Part shown: positions 44,493-52,902 of the stretch, in pieces
Layout: each line of letters opens with the position of its first letter
How positions within the stretch are numbered: position 1 is the first letter of the stretch
DNA from: an uncultured Bacteroidia bacterium
GTDB lineage: Bacteria; Bacteroidota; Bacteroidia; Bacteroidales; ML635J-15
Assembly (NCBI GenBank): GCA_902776565.1
Contig: CACYQN010000003.1
Span: 102,416-166,415 of the forward strand
Reading direction: 5' to 3'
DNA: 64,000 nt
Made by a program: the position numbers and the translations under genes
Notes under the pieces: generated by a model
The model's database searches: none
The model's input: the letters and a program-made list of their open reading frames with translations, nothing else
Told to the model about the DNA's origin: nothing

Positions 44493-44930
44493 ATGAAATT
44501 GCTGCCAAAGATAATAATAATTTCAATTCTGCTGCTCGCAATCGGAATAAATCCGTCCTGCGACAGAGAGGAATACGTGCCATACGTTTATGTGAACGTC
44601 CAGCTATATCCCGACATGCCATCACATATTGCGCTGAAAACCCCAGGCAACTATCTGTATGTTGATGGTGGATACAAAGGCATTGTCGTAGCTTGCACCG
44701 CGCCCGACGAGTGGGTTGCCTTCGACCGCGCCTGCCCGCACCACCCGCGAACAAACGACGCAATACTTAGCGTAGATTCTACAGGACTATTCCTCGAATG
44801 CCCCGTATGCGGTTCGAAATTCAACCTTAACGACGGAAACATTGTCAGCGGACCATCGAAATACACACCGCTACAATACACAACTGATTACCAAGGGTCG
44901 GTGCTGTATATTTATAATTCGTACTATTAG
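44493..44930 (+). CDS. Rieske-like [2Fe-2S] lipoprotein with Cys3His ligand pattern
   Basis: A 145-residue exported protein: signal segment, lipobox INPSC (Cys near residue 23), then a Rieske-type fold. The cluster loops are ACPHHPR with Cys81 and His83, and ECPVCGSKFNLNDG with Cys103 and Cys106. Canonical Rieske proteins have CxH and CxxH; here the second His position is Cys, giving C-x-H ... C-x-x-C. This would make a 3-Cys/1-His site if all four bind, like mitoNEET-type clusters. The rest of loop 2 (GSKF, then NDGNIVSGPS) is normal Rieske. Function is unknown; an electron-transfer role in the periplasm is an inference. Confidence 0.8.
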   Translation: MKLLPKIIIISILLLAIGINPSCDREEYVPYVYVNVQLYPDMPSHIALKTPGNYLYVDGGYKGIVVACTAPDEWVAFDRACPHHPRTNDAILSVDSTGLFLECPVCGSKFNLNDGNIVSGPSKYTPLQYTTDYQGSVLYIYNSYY

Positions 44931-45088
44931 GCGAAAAGGCTAGAAGGCCAACAGGCTAACAGGCAGACAGCCAAATTCAAACAATATCAAACTCGAAGGA
45001 CTAAAAGGCGAAAAGGCTAGAAGACTGTCAGACTGCAAGCCTGTGAGACTGTGAGCCCACAAGCCTGTGAGCCTGTTCGACTGTCCGC
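44931..45088. repeat. Intergenic AGCCTGTNAG word array
   Basis: The word occurs many times in both orientations: AGGCCAACAGGCTAACAGGC near 44945, and AAGCCTGTGAGACTGTGAGC and GCCTGTGAGCCTGTTCGAC near 45038-45085, with variants between. It lies between converging genes and runs up to the deacetylase stop. Confidence 0.7.
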
Positions 45089-45694
45089 CTACAGAACTCC
45101 AAACGAATATTCCTTTGATTTCATCAACTCGATAAACTGCGGCAATACCGCCAACATGTTTTCCTTGCACTTTTCCTTATCGTGAAAAACGACAACCGAA
45201 CCTTCGCGCACCGACTTTTCCAATAACGACATTATTGATTCGGGGGAACGTGTAACATCATAGTCGTAGGACATTACATCCCAGAACACAAACTTGTATT
45301 TCAGCTTCAGCCTGCGGTAATGACGGAACAAGATACGTCCGTACGGCGGACGAAACAACTTAACATCCGACAAGGCCGACTTCCGCTCCACATCGGCAAT
45401 CCAATCCGATGGCTTTGTCTTCAGAATATCTTTATGAGAATAGGAATGATAACCGATAGTATGTCCCTCATCGGCAATTTTTTTCAATAGTTCCGGATTG
45501 GCATAGGCATTCTGTCCGCAGCAGAAAAAGCTAGCCTTAACTGAATACTTGTCAAGAACCTCCAAGATTTGTTCGGTGACATCGGGAGTTGGTCCGTCGT
45601 CAAATGTAATATAGACGACCTTGCCTACACCTTTCACTCTCCGTATTCCCTTGAGGAACGGATTGGGGAAACGGGTGAATAGGGATATAGACAT
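45089..45694 (-). CDS. Polysaccharide deacetylase (NodB-type)
   Basis: A 201-residue enzyme of the carbohydrate esterase 4 fold. YITFDDGPTPDVT (residues ~28-40) gives the catalytic-Asp motif TFDDGP, HSYSH (about 82-86) the zinc ligands, and RPPYG (about 115-119) the active-site loop. The fold removes N-acetyl or O-acetyl groups from peptidoglycan, chitin-like or other glycans. I see no clear signal peptide (MSISLFTRFPNPF), so it may be membrane-associated or cytosolic-facing. Confidence 0.88.
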   Translation of the reverse strand: MSISLFTRFPNPFLKGIRRVKGVGKVVYITFDDGPTPDVTEQILEVLDKYSVKASFFCCGQNAYANPELLKKIADEGHTIGYHSYSHKDILKTKPSDWIADVERKSALSDVKLFRPPYGRILFRHYRRLKLKYKFVFWDVMSYDYDVTRSPESIMSLLEKSVREGSVVVFHDKEKCKENMLAVLPQFIELMKSKEYSFGVL

Positions 45695-45800
45695 AATGTT
45701 TATTATTTATTAGTGGCTTCGACTAGGCTTACTTCGGCAGCCTTTCGACTTACACTTCGACACTTCGACTACGCTCAGTGTGCGAATCTAGGTACGGTTC

Positions 45801-46562
45801 TTATTCTATTTCAATCTGGTACGGGCAATGGTCTGACATCTGCACTTCGGGGAAGATTTTTGCCGACTTCAACCTTGGTGCCAGTGGTTCCGAAACCATC
45901 TGGTAGTCTATACGCCAACCCAAGTTCTTGGCTTTGGCTCCACTGCGGTAGCTCCACCACGTGTATTGCTCAGCTTCGGTATTGAACACGCGCAACGAAT
46001 CGACAAAACCGCTTGCAAGGAAATTGGTTATCCATTCGCGTTCCTCGGGCAAAAATCCCGACACGCCCTTCTTGTTCTGCGGATTGCTGATGTCGATTTC
46101 CTTATGGCAGATATTATAATCGCCAGCAAGGATTATGTTTGGACGCTCTTTCTTCAGTTCGTCTATAAACTTCTGAACGGCATCAAGATACTTCATCTTC
46201 ACATCCTGACGCACATCGCCCATAGTACCTGACGGGAAATACGAGTCTATAATTGTAACATCACCAAAATCAACGCGAAGCAACCTACCTTCGGCATCAA
46301 ATTCGGGAATGCCAATGCCTGCCTTCACAAAGTCGGGTTCCTTTTTAGTAAAGATTGCCACCCCACTGTAGCCTTTTTTTTCGGCTGAAAAAATGTAGGC
46401 ATTATAACCCATCTCCTTGAATTTCAATATATCTATCTGGTCTGGCTGAGCCTTTGTTTCCTGCACGCACAAAACATCTGGCGACTGGGCTTCCACCCAT
46501 TCGTACAAACCTTTTGCTATTGCCGAGCGTATTCCGTTGAGATTGAATGTTATTATTTTCAT
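45801..46562 (-). CDS. xth: Exodeoxyribonuclease III
   Basis: A 253-residue AP endonuclease/exonuclease of the Xth family, a DNA base-excision repair enzyme. MKIITFNLNGIRSA, CVQETK (metal-binding Glu), DSYFPSG, AGDYNICHKEID (catalytic Asp-Asn) and MSDHCPYQIEIE (catalytic Asp-His) are all in place. Length is typical. Confidence 0.95.
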   Translation of the reverse strand: MKIITFNLNGIRSAIAKGLYEWVEAQSPDVLCVQETKAQPDQIDILKFKEMGYNAYIFSAEKKGYSGVAIFTKKEPDFVKAGIGIPEFDAEGRLLRVDFGDVTIIDSYFPSGTMGDVRQDVKMKYLDAVQKFIDELKKERPNIILAGDYNICHKEIDISNPQNKKGVSGFLPEEREWITNFLASGFVDSLRVFNTEAEQYTWWSYRSGAKAKNLGWRIDYQMVSEPLAPRLKSAKIFPEVQMSDHCPYQIEIE

Positions 46563-46635
46563 ATACCTATTATTATATAGACATCACAACAAACAACAAT
46601 AGATTTTTCAAGACTTGTAAATGCTTAGAAATCAG

Positions 46636-47724
46636 TTATTCGTTGTTAGCTTCCTTCAGTCTCTCTGCGTTTTCAGCCATAATCAGCTGGTCGATGAGTT
46701 CCTGAATGTCACCGAGCATAAAGTTCTGCAGATTGTACATCGTGTAGTTGATGCGGTGGTCGGTAACACGTCCCTGTGGGAAATTGTAGGTACGTATTTT
46801 TGCCGAACGGTCGCCTGTAGAAACCATAGTCTTACGCTTCTTTGAGATTTCGTCGAGATACTTCTGGTATTCGAGGTTGTACAGACGAGTACGAAGTTCC
46901 TTCATTGCCGACTCGATGTTCTTCAGCTTCGACTTTTCGTCCTGGCAGGTAACCACGATTCCTGTAGGGATGTGGGTAAGACGGATTGCCGAGTAGGTTG
47001 TGTTAACCGACTGTCCACCAGGTCCCGACGAGCAGAACTCGTCGCGCTTGATGTCGGCAGGGTTAATCTTGATGTCAACCTCGTCGGCTTCGGGCAATAC
47101 AGCCACCGATGCTGCCGATGTGTGAACACGGCCTTGGGTTTCGGTCTGCGGAACGCGCTGTACGCGGTGAACACCCGATTCGTACTTCAAAATACCATAT
47201 ACGCCGTGACCGGTAACTGTGAAAACAACTTCCTTGTAACCGCCGACTGTACCTTCGGTTGCACGGGTGATTTCGGTTTTCCAGCCCTTGGTTTCGCAGT
47301 ACTTCATATACATACGCATAAGTTCGCCTGCGAAAAGGCTGGCCTCGTCGCCACCTGCGCCGCCACGGATTTCCACGATGGCGTTCTTCTCGTCCTCGGG
47401 GTCCTTCGGGATAAGCAACAGCTTTATCTTTTCCTCCATCGGGTCAATCTTGGCAGTAAGCTCGTCGATTTCCATCTTTGCCATCTCGCGCATTTCCTCG
47501 TCCTTTTCGGTCGAGAGTATCGACTTGGCGTTGTCGATGTTGGAAATTATGTTGGTGTATTCGTCATAAGCCTCGATAATAGGCTCAAGGTCCTTGTATT
47601 CCTTGTTCAGTTTTACATATTTGTCCATGTCGGACATTATCGACTGGTCGGTAAGCATTTTGCCTACTTCGATGAATCTTGCTTTTACGCCTTGTAGTTT
47701 TTCTAATATTAAGTTGTTTGCCAT
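46636..47724 (-). CDS. prfA: Peptide chain release factor 1
   Basis: A 362-residue translation factor that recognises UAA and UAG and releases the peptide. The GGQ motif is in CSSGPGGQSVNTTYSA (about residues 225-240), and the N-terminal coiled coil and domain 2/4 codon-recognition region are present. The length and the KYLDEISKKRK C-terminal segment favour RF1 over RF2. It lies upstream of xth, both on the minus strand, with 73 bases between. Confidence 0.93.
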   Translation of the reverse strand: MANNLILEKLQGVKARFIEVGKMLTDQSIMSDMDKYVKLNKEYKDLEPIIEAYDEYTNIISNIDNAKSILSTEKDEEMREMAKMEIDELTAKIDPMEEKIKLLLIPKDPEDEKNAIVEIRGGAGGDEASLFAGELMRMYMKYCETKGWKTEITRATEGTVGGYKEVVFTVTGHGVYGILKYESGVHRVQRVPQTETQGRVHTSAASVAVLPEADEVDIKINPADIKRDEFCSSGPGGQSVNTTYSAIRLTHIPTGIVVTCQDEKSKLKNIESAMKELRTRLYNLEYQKYLDEISKKRKTMVSTGDRSAKIRTYNFPQGRVTDHRINYTMYNLQNFMLGDIQELIDQLIMAENAERLKEANNE

Positions 47725-47729
47725 AAGTG

Positions 47730-47800
47730 AATGTTTCTATGTTTGAAAGTTTCTAGGTTTCTAATTGTTTATAAGTTTCTGAGTTTCTAAGTTCTAGTTT
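47730..47800. repeat. Intergenic GTTTCTAWGTTTCTA word array
   Basis: About six copies of a GTTTCTAR-like word stand between prfA and hepT, e.g. GTTTCTATGTTTGAAAG and GTTTCTAGGTTTCTAATTG. It has no coding potential. Confidence 0.6.
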
Positions 47801-47832
47801 TGGAACGATTAAGTTCGTCAAATTATTAGTTA

Positions 47833-48333
47833 TTATATTTGTTCAATTTCTTCTGTTGAAAGTCCTGTATATCGTGAAATTTGTTTTGCATTCATTCCGT
47901 CTCCTTTCATTCTTCGTGCAGTCTGAACGAGAGTTTTGTGACTTGCAGATTCAGCAATCACTTGTCCGTTTTTCTCCCATTCACTCCAATCTGTTTCTGC
48001 AATATAACGGGCTATTTGGTCGTGTAATGGCTGCAAGTCGTTTTTTATGACACCCCATACTTCCTTGTCCTTGATTTGGTAGTAGTCGTGGACTAGGACA
48101 TTTCGCATACGCATAATGTCTTCCCATTTTGTTTCGGGGTGAGTGTTACGAAATGCTTGAGAAAGATGGTACGCAGCTTCTCCGATAATTTCAATGTTCT
48201 TGACAACGGCATAGAACAACATCTTGTCCACAGATAAGTCGTCCGCAGACTTGCTGTTTGTAAAACTGAAAATATTGTCGATAGACTCTACAATATGTTC
48301 TAATCTTGTCCGGTCTTTAAGCGGTTCTCTCAT
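47833..48333 (-). CDS. hepT: HepT-like RNase toxin with an extra C-terminal helical domain
   Basis: A 166-residue HEPN protein. Residues 1-112 match HepT; RNVLVHDYY has the intact R-x4-H-x-Y motif (Arg77, His82, Tyr84). Residues ~114-166 are an added domain ending TARRMKGDGMNAKQISRYTG and LSTEEIEQI. This tail strongly resembles the short C-terminal helices of Rpn/PD-(D/E)XK transposase-family proteins (ARKMLxxGxxxExIAxxTGLSxEEIExL). The first hepT (7447-7794) lacks it. It overlaps mntA by 17 bp. Confidence 0.85.
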   Translation of the reverse strand: MREPLKDRTRLEHIVESIDNIFSFTNSKSADDLSVDKMLFYAVVKNIEIIGEAAYHLSQAFRNTHPETKWEDIMRMRNVLVHDYYQIKDKEVWGVIKNDLQPLHDQIARYIAETDWSEWEKNGQVIAESASHKTLVQTARRMKGDGMNAKQISRYTGLSTEEIEQI

Positions 48334-48616
48334 ATATCAGTTTTTTATCGTGATTTGCGCTTTCCGAAGCAAAAGGAAGCAATGTGCCATCTTCTACAAG
48401 GTCAACTGGGCGGTCAAGCAATTTTTCCAAATCGTTTATCATTGATGCGTGTTTCAATAAGCTTACACCTACATTATCATCGTAAACCACAAGAATGTCC
48501 ACATCGCTTAACGGCGTTTGTTCTCCACGCGCATACGAACCAAAAAGCCAAGCTTTCTGTATGGGCTGTGTCTTGAAGTATTCAGCGATAATATCTTGCA
48601 TCCTTTGCAAACTCAT
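48317..48616 (-). CDS. mntA: MntA-type nucleotidyltransferase antitoxin
   Basis: A 99-residue minimal nucleotidyltransferase. GSYARGEQTPLSDVD (residues 26-40) is the GS...DxD motif with Asp38/Asp40. It pairs with the downstream hepT (17-bp overlap) and is closely related to the antitoxin at 7152-7463 (shared SANxDKxLIYERT end), so the two pairs are paralogues in one genome. Confidence 0.88.
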   Translation of the reverse strand: MSLQRMQDIIAEYFKTQPIQKAWLFGSYARGEQTPLSDVDILVVYDDNVGVSLLKHASMINDLEKLLDRPVDLVEDGTLLPFASESANHDKKLIYERTA

Positions 48617-48633
48617 AGAAAAATAACTTTTAA

Positions 48634-48641
48634 CAAAGATA
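48634..48641 (-). promoter_or_regulatory. -7 box of the second MntA-HepT pair
   Basis: CAAAGATA (plus strand) is TATCTTTG on the minus strand, with 17 bases between it and the mntA ATG. The first pair also has 17 bases between -7 box and ATG. Confidence 0.6.
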
Positions 48642-48667
48642 CATATTTATTTATATTCAATCGTAAA

Positions 48668-49837
48668 TTAATAAGTAAATTCACCCTTGTCCGATTTGAT
48701 TGTCAGCTTCTTGCCTTCGTATTTTTCGCAGTGACCGATAATCTTTGCATCTACGCCGAAGCTCTTGCTTATTGAGATTATTCCTTCGGCAATGCTTTCA
48801 GGTACATAGAGTTCCATGCGGTGTCCCATATTGAAGACCTTGTACATTTCGCGCCAGTCGGTACCGCTTTGCTCCTGTATCAGCTTGAACAACAATGGAG
48901 TCTCGAACATATTGTCCTTTACGATGTGCAGATTGTCAACAAAGTTGAGAATCTTTGTCTGCGCACCGCCACTACAGTGTATTATGCCGTTGATTTGCGA
49001 GCGATAGTGGTTCAGAATTTCACGGATAACAGGTGCGTATGTGCGGGTTGGTGAGAGGACTAGCTTTCCAGCATCGCTATAAGGAGATTCCAATTTGTCG
49101 GTAAGCTTGCATTTGCCCGAATACACAAGCTCCTGCGGTATGCCGTTGTCGTAGCTTTCGGGATATTTCTCGGCAAGGTACTTTGCAAACACATCGTGGC
49201 GTGCTGAGGTAAGTCCATTGCTGCCCATGCCGCCGTTGTAGAAGGTTTCGTACTTTGCCTGTCCGTAAGATGCAAGTCCCACGATTACATTACCATCGCC
49301 AATTTTCTCGTTGGTTATCAAGTCGCTACGTTTCATACGACAGGTTACTGTCGAATCTACTATTACCGTCCTTACAAGGTCGCCGACATCAGCAGTTTCG
49401 CCACCCGTAAGCACAATGTTTACACCAAATTGGCGCATTGTGTCGCAGAATTCCTGAGTGCCGTTTATTATTGCCGAGATTACTTCGCCCGGGATGAGCC
49501 TCTTGTTGCGTCCGATGGTTGACGACAGCAGAATGTTGTCGGTTGCGCCTACGCAGAGCAGGTCGTCGGTGTTCATCACGATGGCGTCGATTGCAATGCC
49601 TTTCCATACCGAAAGGTCACCGGTTTCGCGCCAGTACATGTAGGCAAGCGATGACTTTGTGCCAGCACCGTCGGCGTGCATTATGTTGCAGTATTCGTCG
49701 TCACCGCAGAGAACATCTGGGATTATCTTGCAGAACGACTTGGGATACAGGCCTTTATCGATGTTTTTAATTGCATTGTGGACATCTTCCTTAGCGGCCG
49801 AAACCCCACGCATGTTGTATCTGAAATTATCGGGCAT
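48668..49837 (-). CDS. purM: Phosphoribosylformylglycinamidine cyclo-ligase (AIR synthase)
   Basis: A 389-residue ATP-dependent enzyme that closes the imidazole ring of AIR in purine synthesis. HADGAGTKSSLAY, AIDAIVMNTDD and VLTGGETADVGD are the metal- and ATP-binding motifs of the PurM fold. This is the longer Bacteroidetes-type PurM (other phyla ~345 residues). It stands apart from purL. Confidence 0.93.
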   Translation of the reverse strand: MPDNFRYNMRGVSAAKEDVHNAIKNIDKGLYPKSFCKIIPDVLCGDDEYCNIMHADGAGTKSSLAYMYWRETGDLSVWKGIAIDAIVMNTDDLLCVGATDNILLSSTIGRNKRLIPGEVISAIINGTQEFCDTMRQFGVNIVLTGGETADVGDLVRTVIVDSTVTCRMKRSDLITNEKIGDGNVIVGLASYGQAKYETFYNGGMGSNGLTSARHDVFAKYLAEKYPESYDNGIPQELVYSGKCKLTDKLESPYSDAGKLVLSPTRTYAPVIREILNHYRSQINGIIHCSGGAQTKILNFVDNLHIVKDNMFETPLLFKLIQEQSGTDWREMYKVFNMGHRMELYVPESIAEGIISISKSFGVDAKIIGHCEKYEGKKLTIKSDKGEFTY

Positions 49838-49858
49838 AACCTAATTTTTTTGAAAGTG

Positions 49859-49866
49859 CAAAGATA
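49859..49866 (-). promoter_or_regulatory. -7 box of purM
   Basis: CAAAGATA (plus strand) reads TATCTTTG on the minus strand, 21 bases before the ATG at 49837. Upstream lies an AT word repeat (ATTTACGATTTTAGATTTTA near 49874-49905). Confidence 0.55.
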
Positions 49867-49943
49867 AGACATAATTTACGATTTTAGATTTTAGATTTAC
49901 GATTTTTTTGCAAATGAACGTCCTGCTGAATTGTATTTTTCCA

Positions 49944-49951
49944 TATCTTTG
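49944..49951 (+). promoter_or_regulatory. -7 box of the MBL-fold hydrolase gene
   Basis: TATCTTTG fits TAnnTTTG and lies 15 bases before the ATG at 49967, which supports that start over one at 49931. Confidence 0.6.
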
Positions 49952-49966
49952 AGCCAAATTTTCAAG

Positions 49967-50731
49967 ATGGAAGTCATATTCTTGGGTACGGGCACATCGC
50001 AGGGGACACCAATTTTAGGTTGCAACTGTGAAGTTTGCAGGTCTAACGATTTGCACGACAAGCGTTTGCGTTCGTCTGTACTGATTCACAACGATGGCAC
50101 TGACATCCTTATCGACTGCGGTCCCGATTTCCGCTACCAGATGATTCGCGAAGGTGCCAACAATGTGGACGCCATACTTTTCACCCACGGGCACATTGAC
50201 CACACAGGCGGTCTCGACGACATCCGTCCACTCAACTACCTGACCAAAAAGCCGATGGAGATTTATGCCGAACAACGCGTAATTGACGCACTGCACAAGC
50301 AGTTCTTCTACATCTTCGACAACAGCACCTACCCCGGAGTTCCGAAAGTAAACATTCACCCTATAGATTCCGATTCCGACTTTTTTGTCGGCAAAATTCA
50401 GGTTACACCTATTCGCGCCTATCACGGACAACTGCCAATATTGGGGTTCAGGATTGGAAGGTTTGCTTATATAACCGATGCCAAAGTCGTTCCCGAATCG
50501 GAATTGGAGAAACTGAAAGGAATTGACACTCTTGTCGTTAATGCTTTGCAATACGATGTTCACCCTATGCACTTTACTCTCGACGAAGCTGTTGCCTTTG
50601 CAAAGACGGTTGGTGCAAACAGGACTTATTTCACCCACATCGGGCACCGCATTTCGTACGCTACTGCAATGGCGGAACTTCCTAAAAATATGGAACTGGC
50701 ATACGACGGGCTGAGGTTGAGTGTGGATTGA
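49967..50731 (+). CDS. MBL-fold metallo-hydrolase, PhnP/RNase Z-like
   Basis: A 254-residue metallo-beta-lactamase-fold enzyme. MEVIFLGTGTSQGTPILGCNCEVC opens like PhnP phosphodiesterases, with the Cys pair (C-x-C-x-x-C) that binds a structural metal. HGHIDHTGG (about residues 74-82) is the HxHxDH metal site, and YFTHIGHR (about 224-231) the distal His. Family enzymes cleave cyclic phosphodiesters or related bonds. No phn genes are nearby, so its substrate is open. Confidence 0.85.
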   Translation: MEVIFLGTGTSQGTPILGCNCEVCRSNDLHDKRLRSSVLIHNDGTDILIDCGPDFRYQMIREGANNVDAILFTHGHIDHTGGLDDIRPLNYLTKKPMEIYAEQRVIDALHKQFFYIFDNSTYPGVPKVNIHPIDSDSDFFVGKIQVTPIRAYHGQLPILGFRIGRFAYITDAKVVPESELEKLKGIDTLVVNALQYDVHPMHFTLDEAVAFAKTVGANRTYFTHIGHRISYATAMAELPKNMELAYDGLRLSVD

Positions 50732-50796
50732 AATTTGTGCAAGGCAGAGCCTTGGGAGGAATGCGTTGCAGGCAAGAGCCTATCTTGGGGCACAGA

Positions 50797-51069
50797 TTAT
50801 TTATCTGAATAATGCCCGCGAAGAGATATAATAGTTATTATTTGTTCGTCTTCATAAACTCGGTATATAAGGCGATTTTTTCTATCTATATGCCGTGACC
50901 AGTGATTGGTAAGATTTCCCTTTAAAGGTTCTGGCTTTCCAAGTCCTGATTTGTAATCTGATTTTATTGCTTCAAGCAAGACCGAAATTTTCTCTATAGA
51001 CTTTTTATCGCCCGACAGCTTCCATTGTTCAATGTCGCGCATAGCAGACGGTGAAAATTCTATTTCCAT
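50797..51069 (-). CDS. yoeB: YoeB/Txe-family mRNA endonuclease toxin
   Basis: A 90-residue RelE-superfamily toxin. GLGKPEPLKGNLTNHWSRHI and RLIYRV, then RGHYSDK at the end, follow the YoeB pattern; the likely catalytic set is Glu47, Arg59, Arg66 and His86. Such toxins cleave mRNA at the ribosomal A site. Its start overlaps the stop of the upstream antitoxin by 10 bp. Confidence 0.9.
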   Translation of the reverse strand: MEIEFSPSAMRDIEQWKLSGDKKSIEKISVLLEAIKSDYKSGLGKPEPLKGNLTNHWSRHIDRKNRLIYRVYEDEQIITIISLRGHYSDK

Positions 51070-51269
51070 AAATCTTCAATATTCATTTTCACGCATTGTC
51101 CGTTAAGATGGGCAATTCTACTTTCCTCCGCCTTTTGAAGAATTTCAGGATTATACTTCGGTTCATCTTCTTTTGAAATGGTTACAATAGCCCCAAGTTT
51201 CCGCATAATGGACAAAAGCGTATCTATTTCTTTTTTATTCTTGCTATATTCTATTGTTACCGTACACAT
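51060..51269 (-). CDS. Short antitoxin partner of the YoeB-like toxin
   Basis: A 69-residue protein upstream of, and overlapping, the toxin gene (10 bp), the standard antitoxin position. It does not look like YefM; the C-terminal KMNIEDLWK helix probably binds the toxin, and the N-terminal CTVTIEYSKNKKEIDTLL reads as a strand-helix element. The assignment rests on context. Confidence 0.75.
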   Translation of the reverse strand: MCTVTIEYSKNKKEIDTLLSIMRKLGAIVTISKEDEPKYNPEILQKAEESRIAHLNGQCVKMNIEDLWK

Positions 51270-51291
51270 ATATCTGATTTTTTTGACTTTG

Positions 51292-51322
51292 CAAAATTAG
51301 TAAAAAATAAGAATGCCTCAAT
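51292..51322 (-). promoter_or_regulatory. Promoter of the YoeB toxin-antitoxin pair
   Basis: On the minus strand ATTG (51319-51322), a 19-bp spacer and TAATTTTG (51292-51299), 22 bases before the antitoxin ATG. Confidence 0.65.
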
Positions 51323-51379
51323 ATTTTATTGGTAAAAAATAGCGACCGCAATGAATTTCCTTTTCCTATCCTTCATCGC

Positions 51380-51430
51380 GTTTCGGATTGCTACCTTTGG
51401 CAGCGAGCTAAAGGTTGCAAATCTGAAACA
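51380..51430. repeat. Hairpin element left of the DUF4143 ATPase gene
   Basis: GTTTCGGATTGC (51380-51391) pairs imperfectly over about 20 bp with the arm ending GCAAATCTGAAAC, with ACCTTT/AAAGGT continuing the stem. The same stem words recur in a shorter hairpin right of the gene at 52903-52925, both followed by ACAAGG. Confidence 0.6.
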
Positions 51431-51467
51431 ACAAGGGAACATATATATGAAAATAAAATGATTTATT

Positions 51468-51499
51468 TTTGCACTAAAAACAAAAAAGTTATACATTTG
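51468..51499 (+). promoter_or_regulatory. Consensus promoter of the DUF4143 ATPase gene
   Basis: TTTG (51468-51471), a 20-bp spacer and TACATTTG (51492-51499) match the consensus exactly. Downstream of it lies an imperfect direct repeat (GTTATACATTTGCGAAAATAA and GTTATATTTTCAAAATAA, 51489-51533) that could be a binding site. Confidence 0.75.
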
Positions 51500-51537
51500 C
51501 GAAAATAAAATTAGTTATATTTTCAAAATAAACAAAG

Positions 51538-52758
51538 ATGCAACTTATTCGTGAAGATTATTTGAAACTTATGCGTCCATATTATGATGTCGATTTAATA
51601 AAGGTCATAACTGGCGTGCGCCGTTCTGGAAAATCAGTCTTAATGGAAACAATCAAAGACGAACTACTAGCAAACGGTATATCTGGGTCGCATATCATAA
51701 GCATTAATCTTGAAGATATGGATTATGCATTTATTACAGAAGCGAAAGAATTATACCAAGAAATTAAGAGCCGCATACTCGATAATGAAAAGCATTACAT
51801 ATTCTTAGACGAGATTCAGCATCTGCCCGATTTCGAAAAACTTCTTGCCTCGCTTAAGGCGAAATTCAACTGCTCCATCTTTGTTACTGGAAGCGACTCT
51901 ACTATGCTCTCTGGAGAACTTGCAACGCTTCTGACCGGACGGACTGTCGAATTTGAAATTTTTCCGTTCAGTTTCAAGGAGTCGGTTGACTTTTTAGAAC
52001 TTAACAACATACATTGCAATCCCGACGAATTTATAATAGACTACATCAAGTGGGGCGGTTTTCCGCTTAGGTTCAGTTTCCGCGACGAAAACTCTATAAA
52101 GCGTTTCCTTGATAACCTTTATTCCAATATTGTAAACAGGGATATCATCAAGAAATCAAGCAAAATGAACCGGCAGACCTTCAAGGATATATCCCTCTAC
52201 ATAATGTCGAACGCAGGAAAAGAATTTTCGGCAGAAAATATCGCATCCTATTATTCAAGAAAAGGCAAAAAAGTGACAACGCGCACCATATACAGTTATC
52301 TTGAAAAGTTACGCAACGCATATTTGCTCCATTCGTGCAAAAAATACAACATAGCAGGGAAAAACGCCTTGGAAACTAACGACAAGTTCTATGCGACAGA
52401 TACTGGACTACGCACATTGAACACAAACACAATCAATTACGAGGACACCTTCTTTTTGGAGAACATTGTTTACAACGAACTTCTAATACAAGGATTTACT
52501 GTTTTTACTGGCAAGACTCATAAGGGTGAAGTTGATTTCGTAGCCATAAAGAACAACAAGAAATGTTTAATTCAGGTATCATATCTGCTTGCCAACGAAG
52601 CGACATTACAAAGGGAATTCGGAGCTTTTGAAAAAATAACCGATGCCTCGCCCAAATATGTTCTTTCGCTGGACAGAATTGATTTAGGGCATAACGGAAT
52701 TGAACATTTGAACATTGTGGACTTCCTACTGCACAAAGTAAATTTGCATATATCCTAA
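51538..52758 (+). CDS. AAA-type ATPase with DUF4143 domain
   Basis: A 406-residue protein. The N-terminal ATPase has Walker A GVRRSGKSV (residues 26-34) and the Walker B-like FLDEIQHLPDFEK (about 92-104). The C-terminal DUF4143 part begins near 200 and includes FYATDTGLRT and EVDFVAIKNNKKCLIQVSY (about 338-356), which resembles a degenerate PD-(D/E)XK nuclease core. Such ATPases are abundant in Bacteroidetes accessory regions; their role is unknown. It has a consensus promoter and a terminator of its own. Confidence 0.88.
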   Translation: MQLIREDYLKLMRPYYDVDLIKVITGVRRSGKSVLMETIKDELLANGISGSHIISINLEDMDYAFITEAKELYQEIKSRILDNEKHYIFLDEIQHLPDFEKLLASLKAKFNCSIFVTGSDSTMLSGELATLLTGRTVEFEIFPFSFKESVDFLELNNIHCNPDEFIIDYIKWGGFPLRFSFRDENSIKRFLDNLYSNIVNRDIIKKSSKMNRQTFKDISLYIMSNAGKEFSAENIASYYSRKGKKVTTRTIYSYLEKLRNAYLLHSCKKYNIAGKNALETNDKFYATDTGLRTLNTNTINYEDTFFLENIVYNELLIQGFTVFTGKTHKGEVDFVAIKNNKKCLIQVSYLLANEATLQREFGAFEKITDASPKYVLSLDRIDLGHNGIEHLNIVDFLLHKVNLHIS

Positions 52759-52795
52759 AATAGGCATTACAATGTGTCGTACAAAATTTATTAAG

Positions 52796-52819
52796 AACGC
52801 ATCCTTTCCGATGCGTTTT
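52796..52819 (+). terminator. Terminator of the DUF4143 ATPase gene
   Basis: AACGCATC and GATGCGTT form an 8-bp stem around CTTTCC, followed by a T run. Confidence 0.85.
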
Positions 52820-52902
52820 TCATTGTATTACTGAATTGTGCAAGGCAAAGTCTTGTTGTTACTACAATGTTATCCTCGCATTACAAATGCTGATATTCAA
52901 GC

